A model generated the notes under the pieces. It was given only the letters and a program-made list of their open reading frames with translations. It did no database searches and had not been told where the DNA came from. Shown one piece after another: positions 1-8,395 of a stretch of 64,000 nt of DNA; within the stretch, counting starts at the first letter, position 1, and each line of letters begins with the position of its first letter. The DNA comes from Oligosphaera ethanolica. GTDB taxonomy: Bacteria; Verrucomicrobiota; Lentisphaeria; Oligosphaerales; Oligosphaeraceae. The translations under genes were made by a program, and so were the position numbers. The stretch covers positions 5,120,227 through 5,184,226 of the forward strand of contig NZ_JAUSVL010000001.1 of the NCBI RefSeq assembly GCF_030814695.1. Direction: 5' to 3'.

Positions 1-2
1 CG

Positions 3-773
3 ACCATGAAAATCCACCCGATTCCCGCCGCCCGCAAATTCCACGCGTTCCTCTTTGAAGACATGCACGGCGCCATGGTCGCTGGCGCCAAACTTATGAC
101 CAGCCGCCTCCAGCCCTGCGTCATCCGCCTCTATGACAACGCCGAAACCGCCAAGCTCATCAAACGCGTCCTCGGCATCGAACGCAATGGCTCATACCTC
201 GTCTTCGGTTTCGACGGCGAAGAGGCCATCGTTGACCTGCAAATGAAAAAAGCCGTCGAAATCTGCAAGGAAACCGCCATCGAAGACCTCGGCACCGACA
301 TGGGCCAGGCCTGGTGGGACCACCGCTATAAATTCTTCTACCCGCCATACATGTTCCAGCTCCCCCAGGCCTTCGGCACCCTCGATACCGTGGCCACCTT
401 CGCCAATATCGAAAATGTCTACTGGGGCATGAAAAACGCCGTCAAGGAGCAATTCCCGCAGGCCACCTTCATCGGCCACTTCTCCCACTGGTACGACTGG
501 GGCTGCATGCTCTACGCACGCTTCATCATCGACAACCCGCCGCAGGATGCCGCCGAAGCCATCGCCCTCTATAACCGCATCTGGGACGTTGCCATCCGCG
601 CCGCCATCAAAAACGGCGGCGTCATCAACGAACACCACGGCGTCGGGCTCAAACTCGGCCGCATCATGAAAGACCTCTACGGGCCGGCCTTCAATGTCCT
701 CGAAGGCATCAAAAAGACCCTCGACCCCAACAACATCATGAACCCCGGCAAAATGGGCTTCCAAGGAGTGTGA
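3..773 (+). CDS. FAD-linked oxidase, C-terminal part (cut by window edge)
   Basis: The frame enters from the left edge, so the FAD-binding half lies outside. The visible ~255 residues fit the C-terminal substrate domain of GlcD / alkyl-DHAP-synthase type flavin oxidases. Near the end is a GGVINEHHGVG stretch, the conserved histidine loop of this family, followed by the typical closing DPNNIMNPGK motif. These enzymes oxidise 2-hydroxy acids or related substrates with FAD. The next gene is a cysteine-rich Fe-S protein placed directly against the stop codon, which is the GlcD-GlcF arrangement and suggests a two-subunit oxidase feeding electrons to a quinone or other carrier. The substrate cannot be read from this fragment. 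Confidence 0.8.
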   Translation, partial: TMKIHPIPAARKFHAFLFEDMHGAMVAGAKLMTSRLQPCVIRLYDNAETAKLIKRVLGIERNGSYLVFGFDGEEAIVDLQMKKAVEICKETAIEDLGTDMGQAWWDHRYKFFYPPYMFQLPQAFGTLDTVATFANIENVYWGMKNAVKEQFPQATFIGHFSHWYDWGCMLYARFIIDNPPQDAAEAIALYNRIWDVAIRAAIKNGGVINEHHGVGLKLGRIMKDLYGPAFNVLEGIKKTLDPNNIMNPGKMGFQGV

Positions 774-778
774 TCACT

Positions 779-1795
779 ATGAATATGGACAAATACCTCG
801 ATGTCATCAATGCCTGCCGTTTCTGCTTCATGTGCCGGCATCTGGCCACACTCGCCGCCGTCACCGGCAAGGAAGCCGACACCGCTCGCGGCCACGCCCT
901 CATCGCCGACCGCATCCGCATGGACAAAACCGAGCTGGCCAATGCCGATTACATTCGCACGATCTATCAGGCCGACCTCAGCGGCTCCTGCCGCAAGCAC
1001 TGCGTGAGCTCATACGACGAAATCGGCCTCAAGCTGGCCCTGCGCCAGGACTTCGTCGAAGCCGGCCTCGCCCCGGCGGCCGTTAGCGCCTTGGCCAAGG
1101 AATTCACGGACGTGCAGTTCAAAGTCAGCGGCAACGGCGACATGCTGTACTATCCCCATCCCTGCATCGAAGCCCACCAGCCAGAAATCGCCCAGGCCTT
1201 CCTGAGCGTCGTCCCCAATGTCAAGGTCATTGACGGCGGCGATTGCGGCAAGGTCCTTAAACTCCTCGGCTTCGCCAAGGAATCCCAGGCGGTCGCGGCG
1301 CGCTTCCAGGCCGCGGTGAAGGCCTCCGGTTGCAAGACAGTCGTGGTTTCCAACCCAGCCGCCTACGATTTCCTCAAATCTGATGGCGCCATGGACGGCA
1401 TCACGGTCCTGCATAGCTCGGAAGTGCTGCTGAACAGCAATCTCGGCTCGGCCGCCAAACTCGGCAAGCTGACTTTCATCAACAGCGACTTCCTGCGCAA
1501 CTACCAGGAATGCAATGCCCCCATGGACCTGCTGGCCAAACTCGGCTGCGAGGTCGAACGCTTCGGCACCAACGGCGAAGACTCCTACGCCTGCGGCGAG
1601 GGCTCCATGCCCGGCATCCGTCTCTTCCCGGAATTGACCCGGAAGATGGTCGCCCACGTCGCCGATATGGCCAAGCGCTTCAAAGTCGAGACCATCGTCA
1701 CCCCGTCGCCCTTCGTCAAGCATGCCTTGACGACCTACGCGCCGGAACTGAAGGTCCTCGCCATTGAAGAAGTCGCCGCAGCGGTTAAACTGTAG
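779..1795 (+). CDS. Fe-S cluster-binding oxidoreductase subunit (GlcF/HdrD-like)
   Basis: A 338-residue protein with a CRFCFMC cluster motif near residues 14-20 and a further CRKHC motif near residue 72, as in the 4Fe-4S modules of GlcF/LldE/HdrD-type subunits. A later region carries scattered cysteines (PHPC, GGDCG, YQEC, YACGEG) reminiscent of CCG domains. I chose ATG 779 because AAGGAG at 763-768 sits at good distance from it; the GTG at 770 would be only one base away. The gene starts just after the oxidase stop codon, so the two are very likely one operon and one enzyme complex. A strong terminator follows. The electron acceptor and substrate are unknown. Confidence 0.75.
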   Translation: MNMDKYLDVINACRFCFMCRHLATLAAVTGKEADTARGHALIADRIRMDKTELANADYIRTIYQADLSGSCRKHCVSSYDEIGLKLALRQDFVEAGLAPAAVSALAKEFTDVQFKVSGNGDMLYYPHPCIEAHQPEIAQAFLSVVPNVKVIDGGDCGKVLKLLGFAKESQAVAARFQAAVKASGCKTVVVSNPAAYDFLKSDGAMDGITVLHSSEVLLNSNLGSAAKLGKLTFINSDFLRNYQECNAPMDLLAKLGCEVERFGTNGEDSYACGEGSMPGIRLFPELTRKMVAHVADMAKRFKVETIVTPSPFVKHALTTYAPELKVLAIEEVAAAVKL

Positions 1796-1826
1796 CGAGT
1801 TACTGCGCGGCAGTCATCGCCCCCGC

Positions 1827-1868
1827 ACCGCCCCGGGCAGCATTGCCGCCCGGGGCGGTCTGTCTTTA
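1827..1868 (+). terminator. Rho-independent terminator after the oxidase operon
   Basis: A perfect 12-bp stem (ACCGCCCCGGGC at 1827-1838, its complement at 1848-1859) with a 9-base loop, followed by a T-rich CTGTCTTTA. It closes the FAD-oxidase/Fe-S pair. Confidence 0.75.
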
Positions 1869-1922
1869 TCGCCATCAGCCCCCTATTGTCCCGCCTCCTC
1901 GCCAACCCGAAAGCAGCGCCCG

Positions 1923-3188
1923 ATGCTGACGACATTGCTCATCAAGGTCTTTGTGCCCAACCCGGAACAGCCTGAGGATCCGCCCAGCCGCCTCGCCTAC
2001 GGCATGCTCTGCGGCCTGATCACCCTCGCCGTCAATATCCTGCTCTTCGGTTTCAAGCTGGCCATCGGCATTATCAGCGGCAGCATCGCCATCGCCACCG
2101 ACGCCATCAACAACCTCTCTGACGCCGGCTCGGCAATGATCACCGTCGTCGGCTTCAAACTAGCCGCCAAACGCGCCGACGCCGAACATCCTTTTGGGCA
2201 CGGCCGCATGGAATACGTCGCCGGCCTGCTGATCGCGGTCATCATCATCGCCGTTGGCGGCAATTTCCTCAAAGAGTCCATCGTCCGCATCATCCGGCCC
2301 CAGCCGGTGGACATGCCCCACGCCCTCGCCTACCTTTACGGCGCCACCGTCGCCGCCAAACTCTGGCTGCTGTTCTTCACCCGCCGCGTTGGCCGCGCCA
2401 TCCACTCCGAAGCCATCGGCGCCGTCGCCTTCGACTGCTTGTCGGACATCCTCATCACTGGCATCGTCCTCATCTCCGTCGTCGCCGCCCATTACAGCAG
2501 TCTGCCCATCGATGGCTGCGCCGGCACTCTCGTCGCCATTATCGTCATCGCCGGCGGCATCAACAGTCTACGCAAAATCATCAATCCCCTCCTCGGCGAA
2601 CGGCCCGATCCGGCCCTGGTGGACGAATTGCGCCGGCGCCTCCTCGCCTGCGCAGGCATTCGTGGCGTTCACGACGTCATCGTCCACAACTACGGCCCGA
2701 GCACCTACTTCGCCTCCGCCCATGCCGAAGTCGACCGCGATGGTGATCTGGTCGCCATGCACAACATCCTCGAAGCCGCCGAGCTCGAAATCGCCCGCTG
2801 CATGCCCGTGCGCGTCATCCTCCACTGCGATCCCTACGTCACCGCCGATCCCCAGACGCGACTCTGGCGCCAGCGCTGCGAAGACGCCGTCCGCGCCATT
2901 GACCGCCATTTCGTCGTCTACGACCTCAATCTCGATATCGCCACCAAAGCCCCAGCCGACGATGCCACGGCCAACGGTATTGCCGCAAACAGCACCGCCG
3001 CAAACGGTGCCAACGCCAATGCTGCTGCAACAGCCCCCGGCGCCGGCCCCGTTCTGCACTTCCACCTGCTCATTCCCCGCAACTACCCGCTCTCACAGGA
3101 CGCCATCAACGCCAAGCTCACCGAGACCCTCCAGGCTCACGACCCCAAACTCTCCGTCCACATCGACTTCATCTCCTCATTCGTCTGA
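1923..3188 (+). CDS. Cation diffusion facilitator family transporter
   Basis: A 421-residue CDF-family metal/proton antiporter of the cytoplasmic membrane. Membrane segment 2 carries D60xxxN64xxD67, followed by the CDF loop HPFGHGRMEY at residues 89-98. A later membrane segment has a DxxxD pair (FDCLSD). Asp-rich sites of this kind are often reported in Mn/Fe-type CDFs, whereas Zn exporters usually have HxxxD in segment 5; this is a hint only. The C-terminal cytoplasmic metal-sensing domain is present but interrupted by an Ala/Asn-rich insert around residues 340-365, unusual for the family. A longer frame opens at a TTG overlapping the previous gene, but it spans the terminator, so ATG 1923 is preferred. 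The Shine-Dalgarno is weak. Confidence 0.85.
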   Translation: MLTTLLIKVFVPNPEQPEDPPSRLAYGMLCGLITLAVNILLFGFKLAIGIISGSIAIATDAINNLSDAGSAMITVVGFKLAAKRADAEHPFGHGRMEYVAGLLIAVIIIAVGGNFLKESIVRIIRPQPVDMPHALAYLYGATVAAKLWLLFFTRRVGRAIHSEAIGAVAFDCLSDILITGIVLISVVAAHYSSLPIDGCAGTLVAIIVIAGGINSLRKIINPLLGERPDPALVDELRRRLLACAGIRGVHDVIVHNYGPSTYFASAHAEVDRDGDLVAMHNILEAAELEIARCMPVRVILHCDPYVTADPQTRLWRQRCEDAVRAIDRHFVVYDLNLDIATKAPADDATANGIAANSTAANGANANAAATAPGAGPVLHFHLLIPRNYPLSQDAINAKLTETLQAHDPKLSVHIDFISSFV

Positions 3189-3600
3189 GCCCAACCGGTC
3201 CCATCAATCCCCAGCGCCGCGCCAACCGGTCCCCAGCGTCAAGACGTCCCTAACCGGTCCCCAGCGTCAAGACGTCCCCAACCGGTCCCCAGCGTCCCTT
3301 GAGTCCCCACGGTCCAATCCATGGGACCATGCCTTATGAGTCGTGAGTCCTCGCCCCAGAGCCGCGCCAACCGGTCCCCAGCGTCAAGACGTCCCCAACC
3401 GGTCCCCAGCGTCAAGACGTCCCCAACCGGTCCCCAGCGTCAAGACGTCCCTAACCGGTCCCCAGCGTCAAGGCGTCAATCCCCAGCGTCCCTTGAGTCC
3501 CCACGGTCCAATCCATGGGACCATGCCTTATGAGTCGTGAGTCCTCGCCCCAGCGCCGCGCCAACCGGTCCCCAGCGTCAAGGCGTCTCCTGGGGCCGGC
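3189..3600. repeat. R1 repeat block: ~27-bp tandem repeat inside a 192-bp duplication
   Basis: A ~27-bp unit of the form CCAACCGGTCCCCAGCGTCA... recurs about eight times. A larger segment with a CCATGGGACCATGCC core is duplicated with a 192-bp period (starts near 3291 and 3483). Short frames here are low-complexity translations of the repeat. Related sequence is found near 18.6-18.85 kb and, inverted, near 62.2-62.4 kb. Confidence 0.85.
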
Positions 3601-4016
3601 CAATATCAATGGCTGACCGATTACCTCAGACCCTGTAATGGCTCACTCATTGATACCAGCCATTCCTACGGTCATTTATTTTCAGCGCTCAAATGCCAAC
3701 AGCAAGACGGTTAGCGGTGGGCGATCAAAAAGGCCGCAGGGATATGGGTGATCAACTACCACCCCTCGTTATTGCTGTATGATATTCTCTTAAGCGCTGT
3801 CTCCCCGCATACAAACCGTCCCGATACCTGTGGCGCAGCTACGACCTATCCCCAACAATCTTTTGGACTGGGTGAAACTTTTTACAAAAATCGTCCCCCT
3901 GCTGATGGATTCACCAAGCGCGGTCTGATTGTGCGGTTATGGTAGCCGTTGTTTGCTTAAAGCGCGCGTTTTTTGCGGCGCGTTGAGACGTCATCCACTG
4001 AACTTGGAGGCCCGTC
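3601..4016. other. Intergenic stretch, no gene seen
   Basis: It begins with the short motif GACCGATTAC and ATTGATACCAGCC that also borders other R1 copies. The rest is lower in GC than the neighbours. A 65-codon frame at 3748-3945 has no ribosome-binding site and no recognisable composition. GGAGG at 4006-4010 is the ribosome-binding site of the next gene. Confidence 0.5.
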
Positions 4017-6461
4017 ATGCATCTGAAGAATGTCACCTTGGAATTGAGCAGTAAGCCTTTTTACAACGACAGCGAAGCCGAGATGATCCGCGTCGCGGAA
4101 ATCATGTTCCGGCAGTGGCTGCCGCTGACCATGCACGCCGACATGGTGTCGGTCATGCTGTGGAATGCCGACGGTAGCGAGATTCTCCAGTACAGCGGCG
4201 ACCTGCAACAGTCCATGGAGTGGGCCTACTGGATCGGGGTCGCCAACCCCGGCCCGCTAGTGCCAGAGAATCCCAGCCCGCGAACACGCGAAAACAGCCA
4301 TCTCTTCCCGAAGAAATACCGCCCGGACGCCGGCCCGCGCACCTACGCCTGGCTGAAGCAGCTCACGGCCGTGCTCAAGGAGGTCGGCGGCCGCATCACC
4401 GGCAAGCCCATACGCATTGGCGCGACGTTTGACAACGGACCGGAATTCTCCATCTCCGATTTCAAATACTCGCGGCACAAAGAGATTGCCCAGGCCCACA
4501 CCATGTACCCCAACAGCTTCGTGGTCTGCACCGCGAAGCTCCACGCCGATCCCAAGCCCTACGCGGGCTTCCCAGACGGCATTCCCGAAGGCATCACCCT
4601 CGGGGCCTTCCTCGGCCGGCAGTTCCACTGCTTCGCCAACGATCTCGGGTTCGACTACATCTGGCTCTCCAATGGCATGGGCTTTGGCCACGAAACCTGG
4701 GGCATCACCGGCGCACTCTTTGACAAACAGCAGTTCTTCCCCGAAAAAGCCCCGCAGGCCGCCCAGGATATGATCGATTTCTGGAACGACTTCACCAACA
4801 ACGCCCCCGGCGTGGTCATCGAAACCCGCGGCAGCAATTTCTCCGCTGGCCTGGAAATCGCTTCGGACAGCTGTCCGCTGCGGCAGATCTATAACAGCTA
4901 CAATGTCGCACCGCCGGTGAACTCGCCCTGGGCGGCGCTCAACTTCAACACCGGCGTGGAGCTGGCTGCGTGGATGAGCCACATCTGCGAAGTGCCCAGC
5001 GGCAAATTCCCCTTCCGTTTTTACACGCACGACCCGTGGTTCTTCAATAGCCCCTGGCTGGACCGCTATGGCCGCGAGCCCTGGGATATCTTTCTGCCGC
5101 TGTCCATCAGCCGCGTCAACCGCCAGGGCAAAGTAGAAGTTCCCGACACGATCTCCTTCCTGTCCGTCGATGACACGCTGGGCCGCCTGCCCGATCAAGT
5201 CCCCAATGAAGTCATCCCGCACCTCATGGAGGCATTTGACAACGCTCCAGACGCCATCGCGCCTTTCCTGTGGCTCTATCCCTTCACCGAATACGACGAG
5301 CGCGTTCACGGCGCCAATCCCGACCCGGCGCCGATCTTCAGCGAAGACTGGTTCCTGGGCGCGGCCATCCAGAATGGCCTGCCGCTGAACACCGTCGTCA
5401 GCAGCGACAGCTTCAAAGCCATCGCCGCCACCCAGCCCGCGCTATTAGCCACACAGCTGTTGGTCGTGCCGATCTCCGGCGTCACCCCCGAGCTGCTGGC
5501 AGCCTTGAAGCAGGTCAATGCCATCGGCGGCAGCGTCCTCTTCTACGGCCCGGCCGTCGCGGCCATCTCAGAGCTGCGCCAATGGCTCGGCTTGGCCCTC
5601 GCGGAACCGCTCAGCGGCGAAGTAAGCATCGAGACCAGCCTGGCCGAAGACCTCTGCGAGAACGGCACTGTCGCGCGGGTCCTGCAGGTCGTGCCGCAGT
5701 TCAATGGCGGTGGCCTGGTGGAAGTACCGGCGGCGGGCAGCAACGCACAGGTGCTGGCCAGCGCCTGCCAAGACGGCGCCAAACGCGTCCTGGCGCAACT
5801 CAGCACGCTCGCTAATGGCGCCAAGATCGGCTATGTGCGGTCGCTGTCGCCCTGCTCGCCAGACATCGGCAAGGGCCGCGATTTGCGCCTGCAGCAGCCC
5901 TCCGTCGCTTATCCCAGCGAACGCCTGATGCGCTACATGCTGCCCTGCTTCGGCTGGCAGTTCCGCGAAAAAGGCTACCGGCCCGACACCTTGCTGCCGC
6001 GCATCAATCTGTCCCGCCACGACAACGGCTTCCGCTTCGCAATCTTTGCACCGGACACCACCGCGACCGTCCTGGCCAAAACGCCCATGGGCGCACCGAT
6101 CCTCACCGAGCAGGAAACGCGCCTCGAAGACGGCTGCGCCCTTTGGCAGCCCGCCAAATGCGTGCACCAGGAATGCCGCTGCTTTGTCCGCCAGGACGCG
6201 CCGTCGGTGATTGGCGCCAAAATCATCTTCCCGGCTTACCAGGGCTACCACAGCCGCCGGCACTACACCGGCCTGATTGATGCCGAAGTGCGCTTCTTCC
6301 CGCCCACGGACGCCGGCGCAAAACTGGCCTTCACCACCAGCAAAAATGGCGGCTGGAGCATGCTCAGCGAAAACTTCCTCACCCCCACCTGGGAAGACAC
6401 GCCATATGGTCGCTGCGCCGTCTTCAAAGGCGTCAACGGCGTCTTCCACGCCGAGTGGTAA
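4017..6461 (+). CDS. Large conserved-looking protein of unknown function, sugar-metabolism context
   Basis: An 814-residue protein that I cannot assign to a family. There is no signal peptide. The first half is rich in aromatic and acidic strand-helix segments (LWNADGSE, IGATFDNGPEF, FDYIWLSNGMGFGHETWG) that look like the loops of a TIM-barrel glycoside hydrolase; the second half looks like a flavodoxin-like/beta-sandwich region as in multi-domain galactosidases. These fold guesses are inference only. GGAGG lies 6 bases before the ATG. The AraA-like isomerase starts 63 bases downstream on the same strand, suggesting one transcription unit for sugar or glycoside use. Confidence 0.6.
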   Translation: MHLKNVTLELSSKPFYNDSEAEMIRVAEIMFRQWLPLTMHADMVSVMLWNADGSEILQYSGDLQQSMEWAYWIGVANPGPLVPENPSPRTRENSHLFPKKYRPDAGPRTYAWLKQLTAVLKEVGGRITGKPIRIGATFDNGPEFSISDFKYSRHKEIAQAHTMYPNSFVVCTAKLHADPKPYAGFPDGIPEGITLGAFLGRQFHCFANDLGFDYIWLSNGMGFGHETWGITGALFDKQQFFPEKAPQAAQDMIDFWNDFTNNAPGVVIETRGSNFSAGLEIASDSCPLRQIYNSYNVAPPVNSPWAALNFNTGVELAAWMSHICEVPSGKFPFRFYTHDPWFFNSPWLDRYGREPWDIFLPLSISRVNRQGKVEVPDTISFLSVDDTLGRLPDQVPNEVIPHLMEAFDNAPDAIAPFLWLYPFTEYDERVHGANPDPAPIFSEDWFLGAAIQNGLPLNTVVSSDSFKAIAATQPALLATQLLVVPISGVTPELLAALKQVNAIGGSVLFYGPAVAAISELRQWLGLALAEPLSGEVSIETSLAEDLCENGTVARVLQVVPQFNGGGLVEVPAAGSNAQVLASACQDGAKRVLAQLSTLANGAKIGYVRSLSPCSPDIGKGRDLRLQQPSVAYPSERLMRYMLPCFGWQFREKGYRPDTLLPRINLSRHDNGFRFAIFAPDTTATVLAKTPMGAPILTEQETRLEDGCALWQPAKCVHQECRCFVRQDAPSVIGAKIIFPAYQGYHSRRHYTGLIDAEVRFFPPTDAGAKLAFTTSKNGGWSMLSENFLTPTWEDTPYGRCAVFKGVNGVFHAEW

Positions 6462-6524
6462 GGGCCGTTGCCTCCCGCACCACGCCGTATTTTACCGTCA
6501 AGCATCCATTTGGAGACAGATATC

Positions 6525-7991
6525 ATGATCAATCCCGTCATACCCCGCCGCAAGCCCCTTCGCGCCAATGTGGCCATGTTTTCGATTGGCCTGGACACCT
6601 ACTGGCAGCAGTTCCCGGGACTGCTCGATGAGCTGCTGGGCAAAAGTGCCCGGTTGGTGCAGAAACTCGAAGCCAACCAAGTCACCGTCAGTGACTTCGG
6701 CATGGTCGATTGCGCCCAGCGCGCCTACGAGGCGCTGCCCAAAATCAAGGCAGCCGATCCTGACGTGCTCTTTGTGGACATGGTCACCTATGGCACCAGC
6801 GCGACCTTCGGCGCCATCGTCCGCGAGATGAATTGCCCGGTGGTGCTGGTGGCGCTGCAGCCCCTCAGAGCCATGGATTACGCGCGCGGCACGACCTACA
6901 TGCAGCTCTGCAACGACGACTATTGCTCCGTGCCGGAATTCACCGGCGTGGCCTTGCGCATGGGCCACCCCGTCGCCGATGTCATTATCGGCCAGCTCGA
7001 TGGCGACCCCGAGGCCGACACTGCGCTTGCCGAGTGGTGCCGCATCGCCCACGTGCGCCACGATCTGCGCCGGGCGCGCCTTGGGCACATGGGCCACGTC
7101 CTCGAAGCCATGCTCGACATGCAGACTGACCCCAGCTCACTCACGGCGCAGCTCGGCTGCCACATCGTCCAATGCGAAGCCGATCAGATGCTACCCACCT
7201 ACCGCAGCGTCGATCCCGCCGGCAAAGACGTCATCGACATGAAAAAGCGCATCCTCGCCTTCTTCGACACGCCTGTGCCCGTCTCCGACCCCCTCACCGA
7301 AAAACTCACCGACGCCGATCTGGAGACCGCTGCCGTCGTCGCCGTCACCCTCGAAAAATACATCACCGAGAAGTCCCTCGACGGCCTGGCTTACTACTAC
7401 GAAGGTGAGCCGGACTCGGTCACCCGCAAGCTCGTCACCAACTTTATCGTCGGCAACTCGCTGCTCACCGCCGCCGGCTTTCCCATGTGCGGCGAATTCG
7501 ACATCAAGACCTGCGTGGCCATGCTTATCATGGACCGCCTCGAAATTGGCGGCAGCTTCGCCGAATTCCACCCCATTGACTTTGAGCGCGACAGCGTCCT
7601 TGTCGGTCACGACGGCCCCCATCACCTCAATATCGCCGAAGGCAAGCCCGTCATCCGCAGTCTGAAGAAATACCACGGCAAGCCCGGCTCCGGTGCCGGC
7701 GTGGAATTCAATATCAAGACCGGCCCGATCACCATGCTCAGCGTGAGCGTGAATGACCACGGCCGTCTGCGCTTCATCGTCGCCGAAGGCGAGTCCATGC
7801 CCGGGCCGATCCCCCCCACCGGCAACACCAACACTCACGGCCGCTTCGCCCCCGACGTGCGCACTTTTCTCAAACGCTGGTGCCTCAGCGGACCGACGCA
7901 CCATTTCGCCCTCGGCATCGGCCACCACGCATCGACTCTCGTCAAAATCGCCGACTCCTTCGGCATCGAGTGCATCCGCGTTACCGAGTGA
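6525..7991 (+). CDS. L-arabinose/L-fucose isomerase-fold protein
   Basis: A 488-residue soluble protein with the overall layout of AraA/FucI ketol isomerases. An N-terminal substrate-binding domain carries repeated LFVDMVTYGTSAT/VVLVALQP elements. The C-terminal metal site is visible: a glutamate in AAGFPMCGEFDIKT, a histidine in LVGHDGPHH, and the terminal GIGHHAST motif corresponding to the last metal-binding histidine of AraA. It is too divergent from true AraA for a gene symbol. The start is ATG 6525 preceded by TGGAGA at 6511-6516; the longer frame from 6468 lacks a ribosome-binding site. It probably works with the 814-residue gene upstream. Confidence 0.7.
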   Translation: MINPVIPRRKPLRANVAMFSIGLDTYWQQFPGLLDELLGKSARLVQKLEANQVTVSDFGMVDCAQRAYEALPKIKAADPDVLFVDMVTYGTSATFGAIVREMNCPVVLVALQPLRAMDYARGTTYMQLCNDDYCSVPEFTGVALRMGHPVADVIIGQLDGDPEADTALAEWCRIAHVRHDLRRARLGHMGHVLEAMLDMQTDPSSLTAQLGCHIVQCEADQMLPTYRSVDPAGKDVIDMKKRILAFFDTPVPVSDPLTEKLTDADLETAAVVAVTLEKYITEKSLDGLAYYYEGEPDSVTRKLVTNFIVGNSLLTAAGFPMCGEFDIKTCVAMLIMDRLEIGGSFAEFHPIDFERDSVLVGHDGPHHLNIAEGKPVIRSLKKYHGKPGSGAGVEFNIKTGPITMLSVSVNDHGRLRFIVAEGESMPGPIPPTGNTNTHGRFAPDVRTFLKRWCLSGPTHHFALGIGHHASTLVKIADSFGIECIRVTE

Positions 7992-7994
7992 CGC

Positions 7995-8372
7995 CATCCC
8001 TTGTCTTCTTCGCGCCTTCGCGCCTTCGCGTGAGGAAAAAAAAGCCGCACGGCAAGCCGTGCGGCCACGGAACGGTCGCGCCTTCCACCCGGCGGCATGT
8101 CTTGCCGCGCAGCGGCAAGACATGCCGCCATTCTTCTTCTTCCTCTTCCTCTTCCTCTTCGCGCCTTCGCGCCTTCGCGTGAGGTAAAAAAGCCGCACGG
8201 CATGCCGTGCGGCTACGGAACGGTCGCGCCTTCCACCCGGCGGCTTGGATTGCCACGCAGCGGCAAGACATGCCGCCATTCTTCTTCCTCTTCTCCTTCG
8301 CGCCTTCGCGCCTTCGCGTGAGGCAAAACAAGCCCACGGCAAGCCGTGCGGCCACAAAATCTGCGGAACAAA
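7995..8372. repeat. R3: local tandem repeat (~140-148 bp, about 2.5 copies) with hairpins
   Basis: Three copies of CTTCGCGCCTTCGCGTGAGG start near 8013, 8160 and 8299. Each is followed by a perfect inverted repeat GCCGCACGG...CCGTGCGGC and, in two copies, a second palindrome around GCATGTCTTGCC. A CTTCCT-rich tract joins the copies. No gene is seen. It may end transcription of the isomerase gene and of the convergent FAD oxidoreductase gene. Confidence 0.8.
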
Positions 8373-8395
8373 CGCCTTAGCGTGCGCGTGTTTGT

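Noticed and set aside
2254..3339. A 361-codon frame overlapping the CDF transporter
   Set aside because: Ser/Pro/Thr-rich shadow in another frame of a clear transporter gene, running into the R1 repeat.
3189..3600. CRISPR-like array
   Set aside because: The ~27-bp units are directly joined without unique spacers of uniform length, and there are no cas genes; it is a tandem repeat.
3748..3945. A 65-codon plus-strand frame
   Set aside because: No ribosome-binding site and no recognisable protein character; treated as intergenic.
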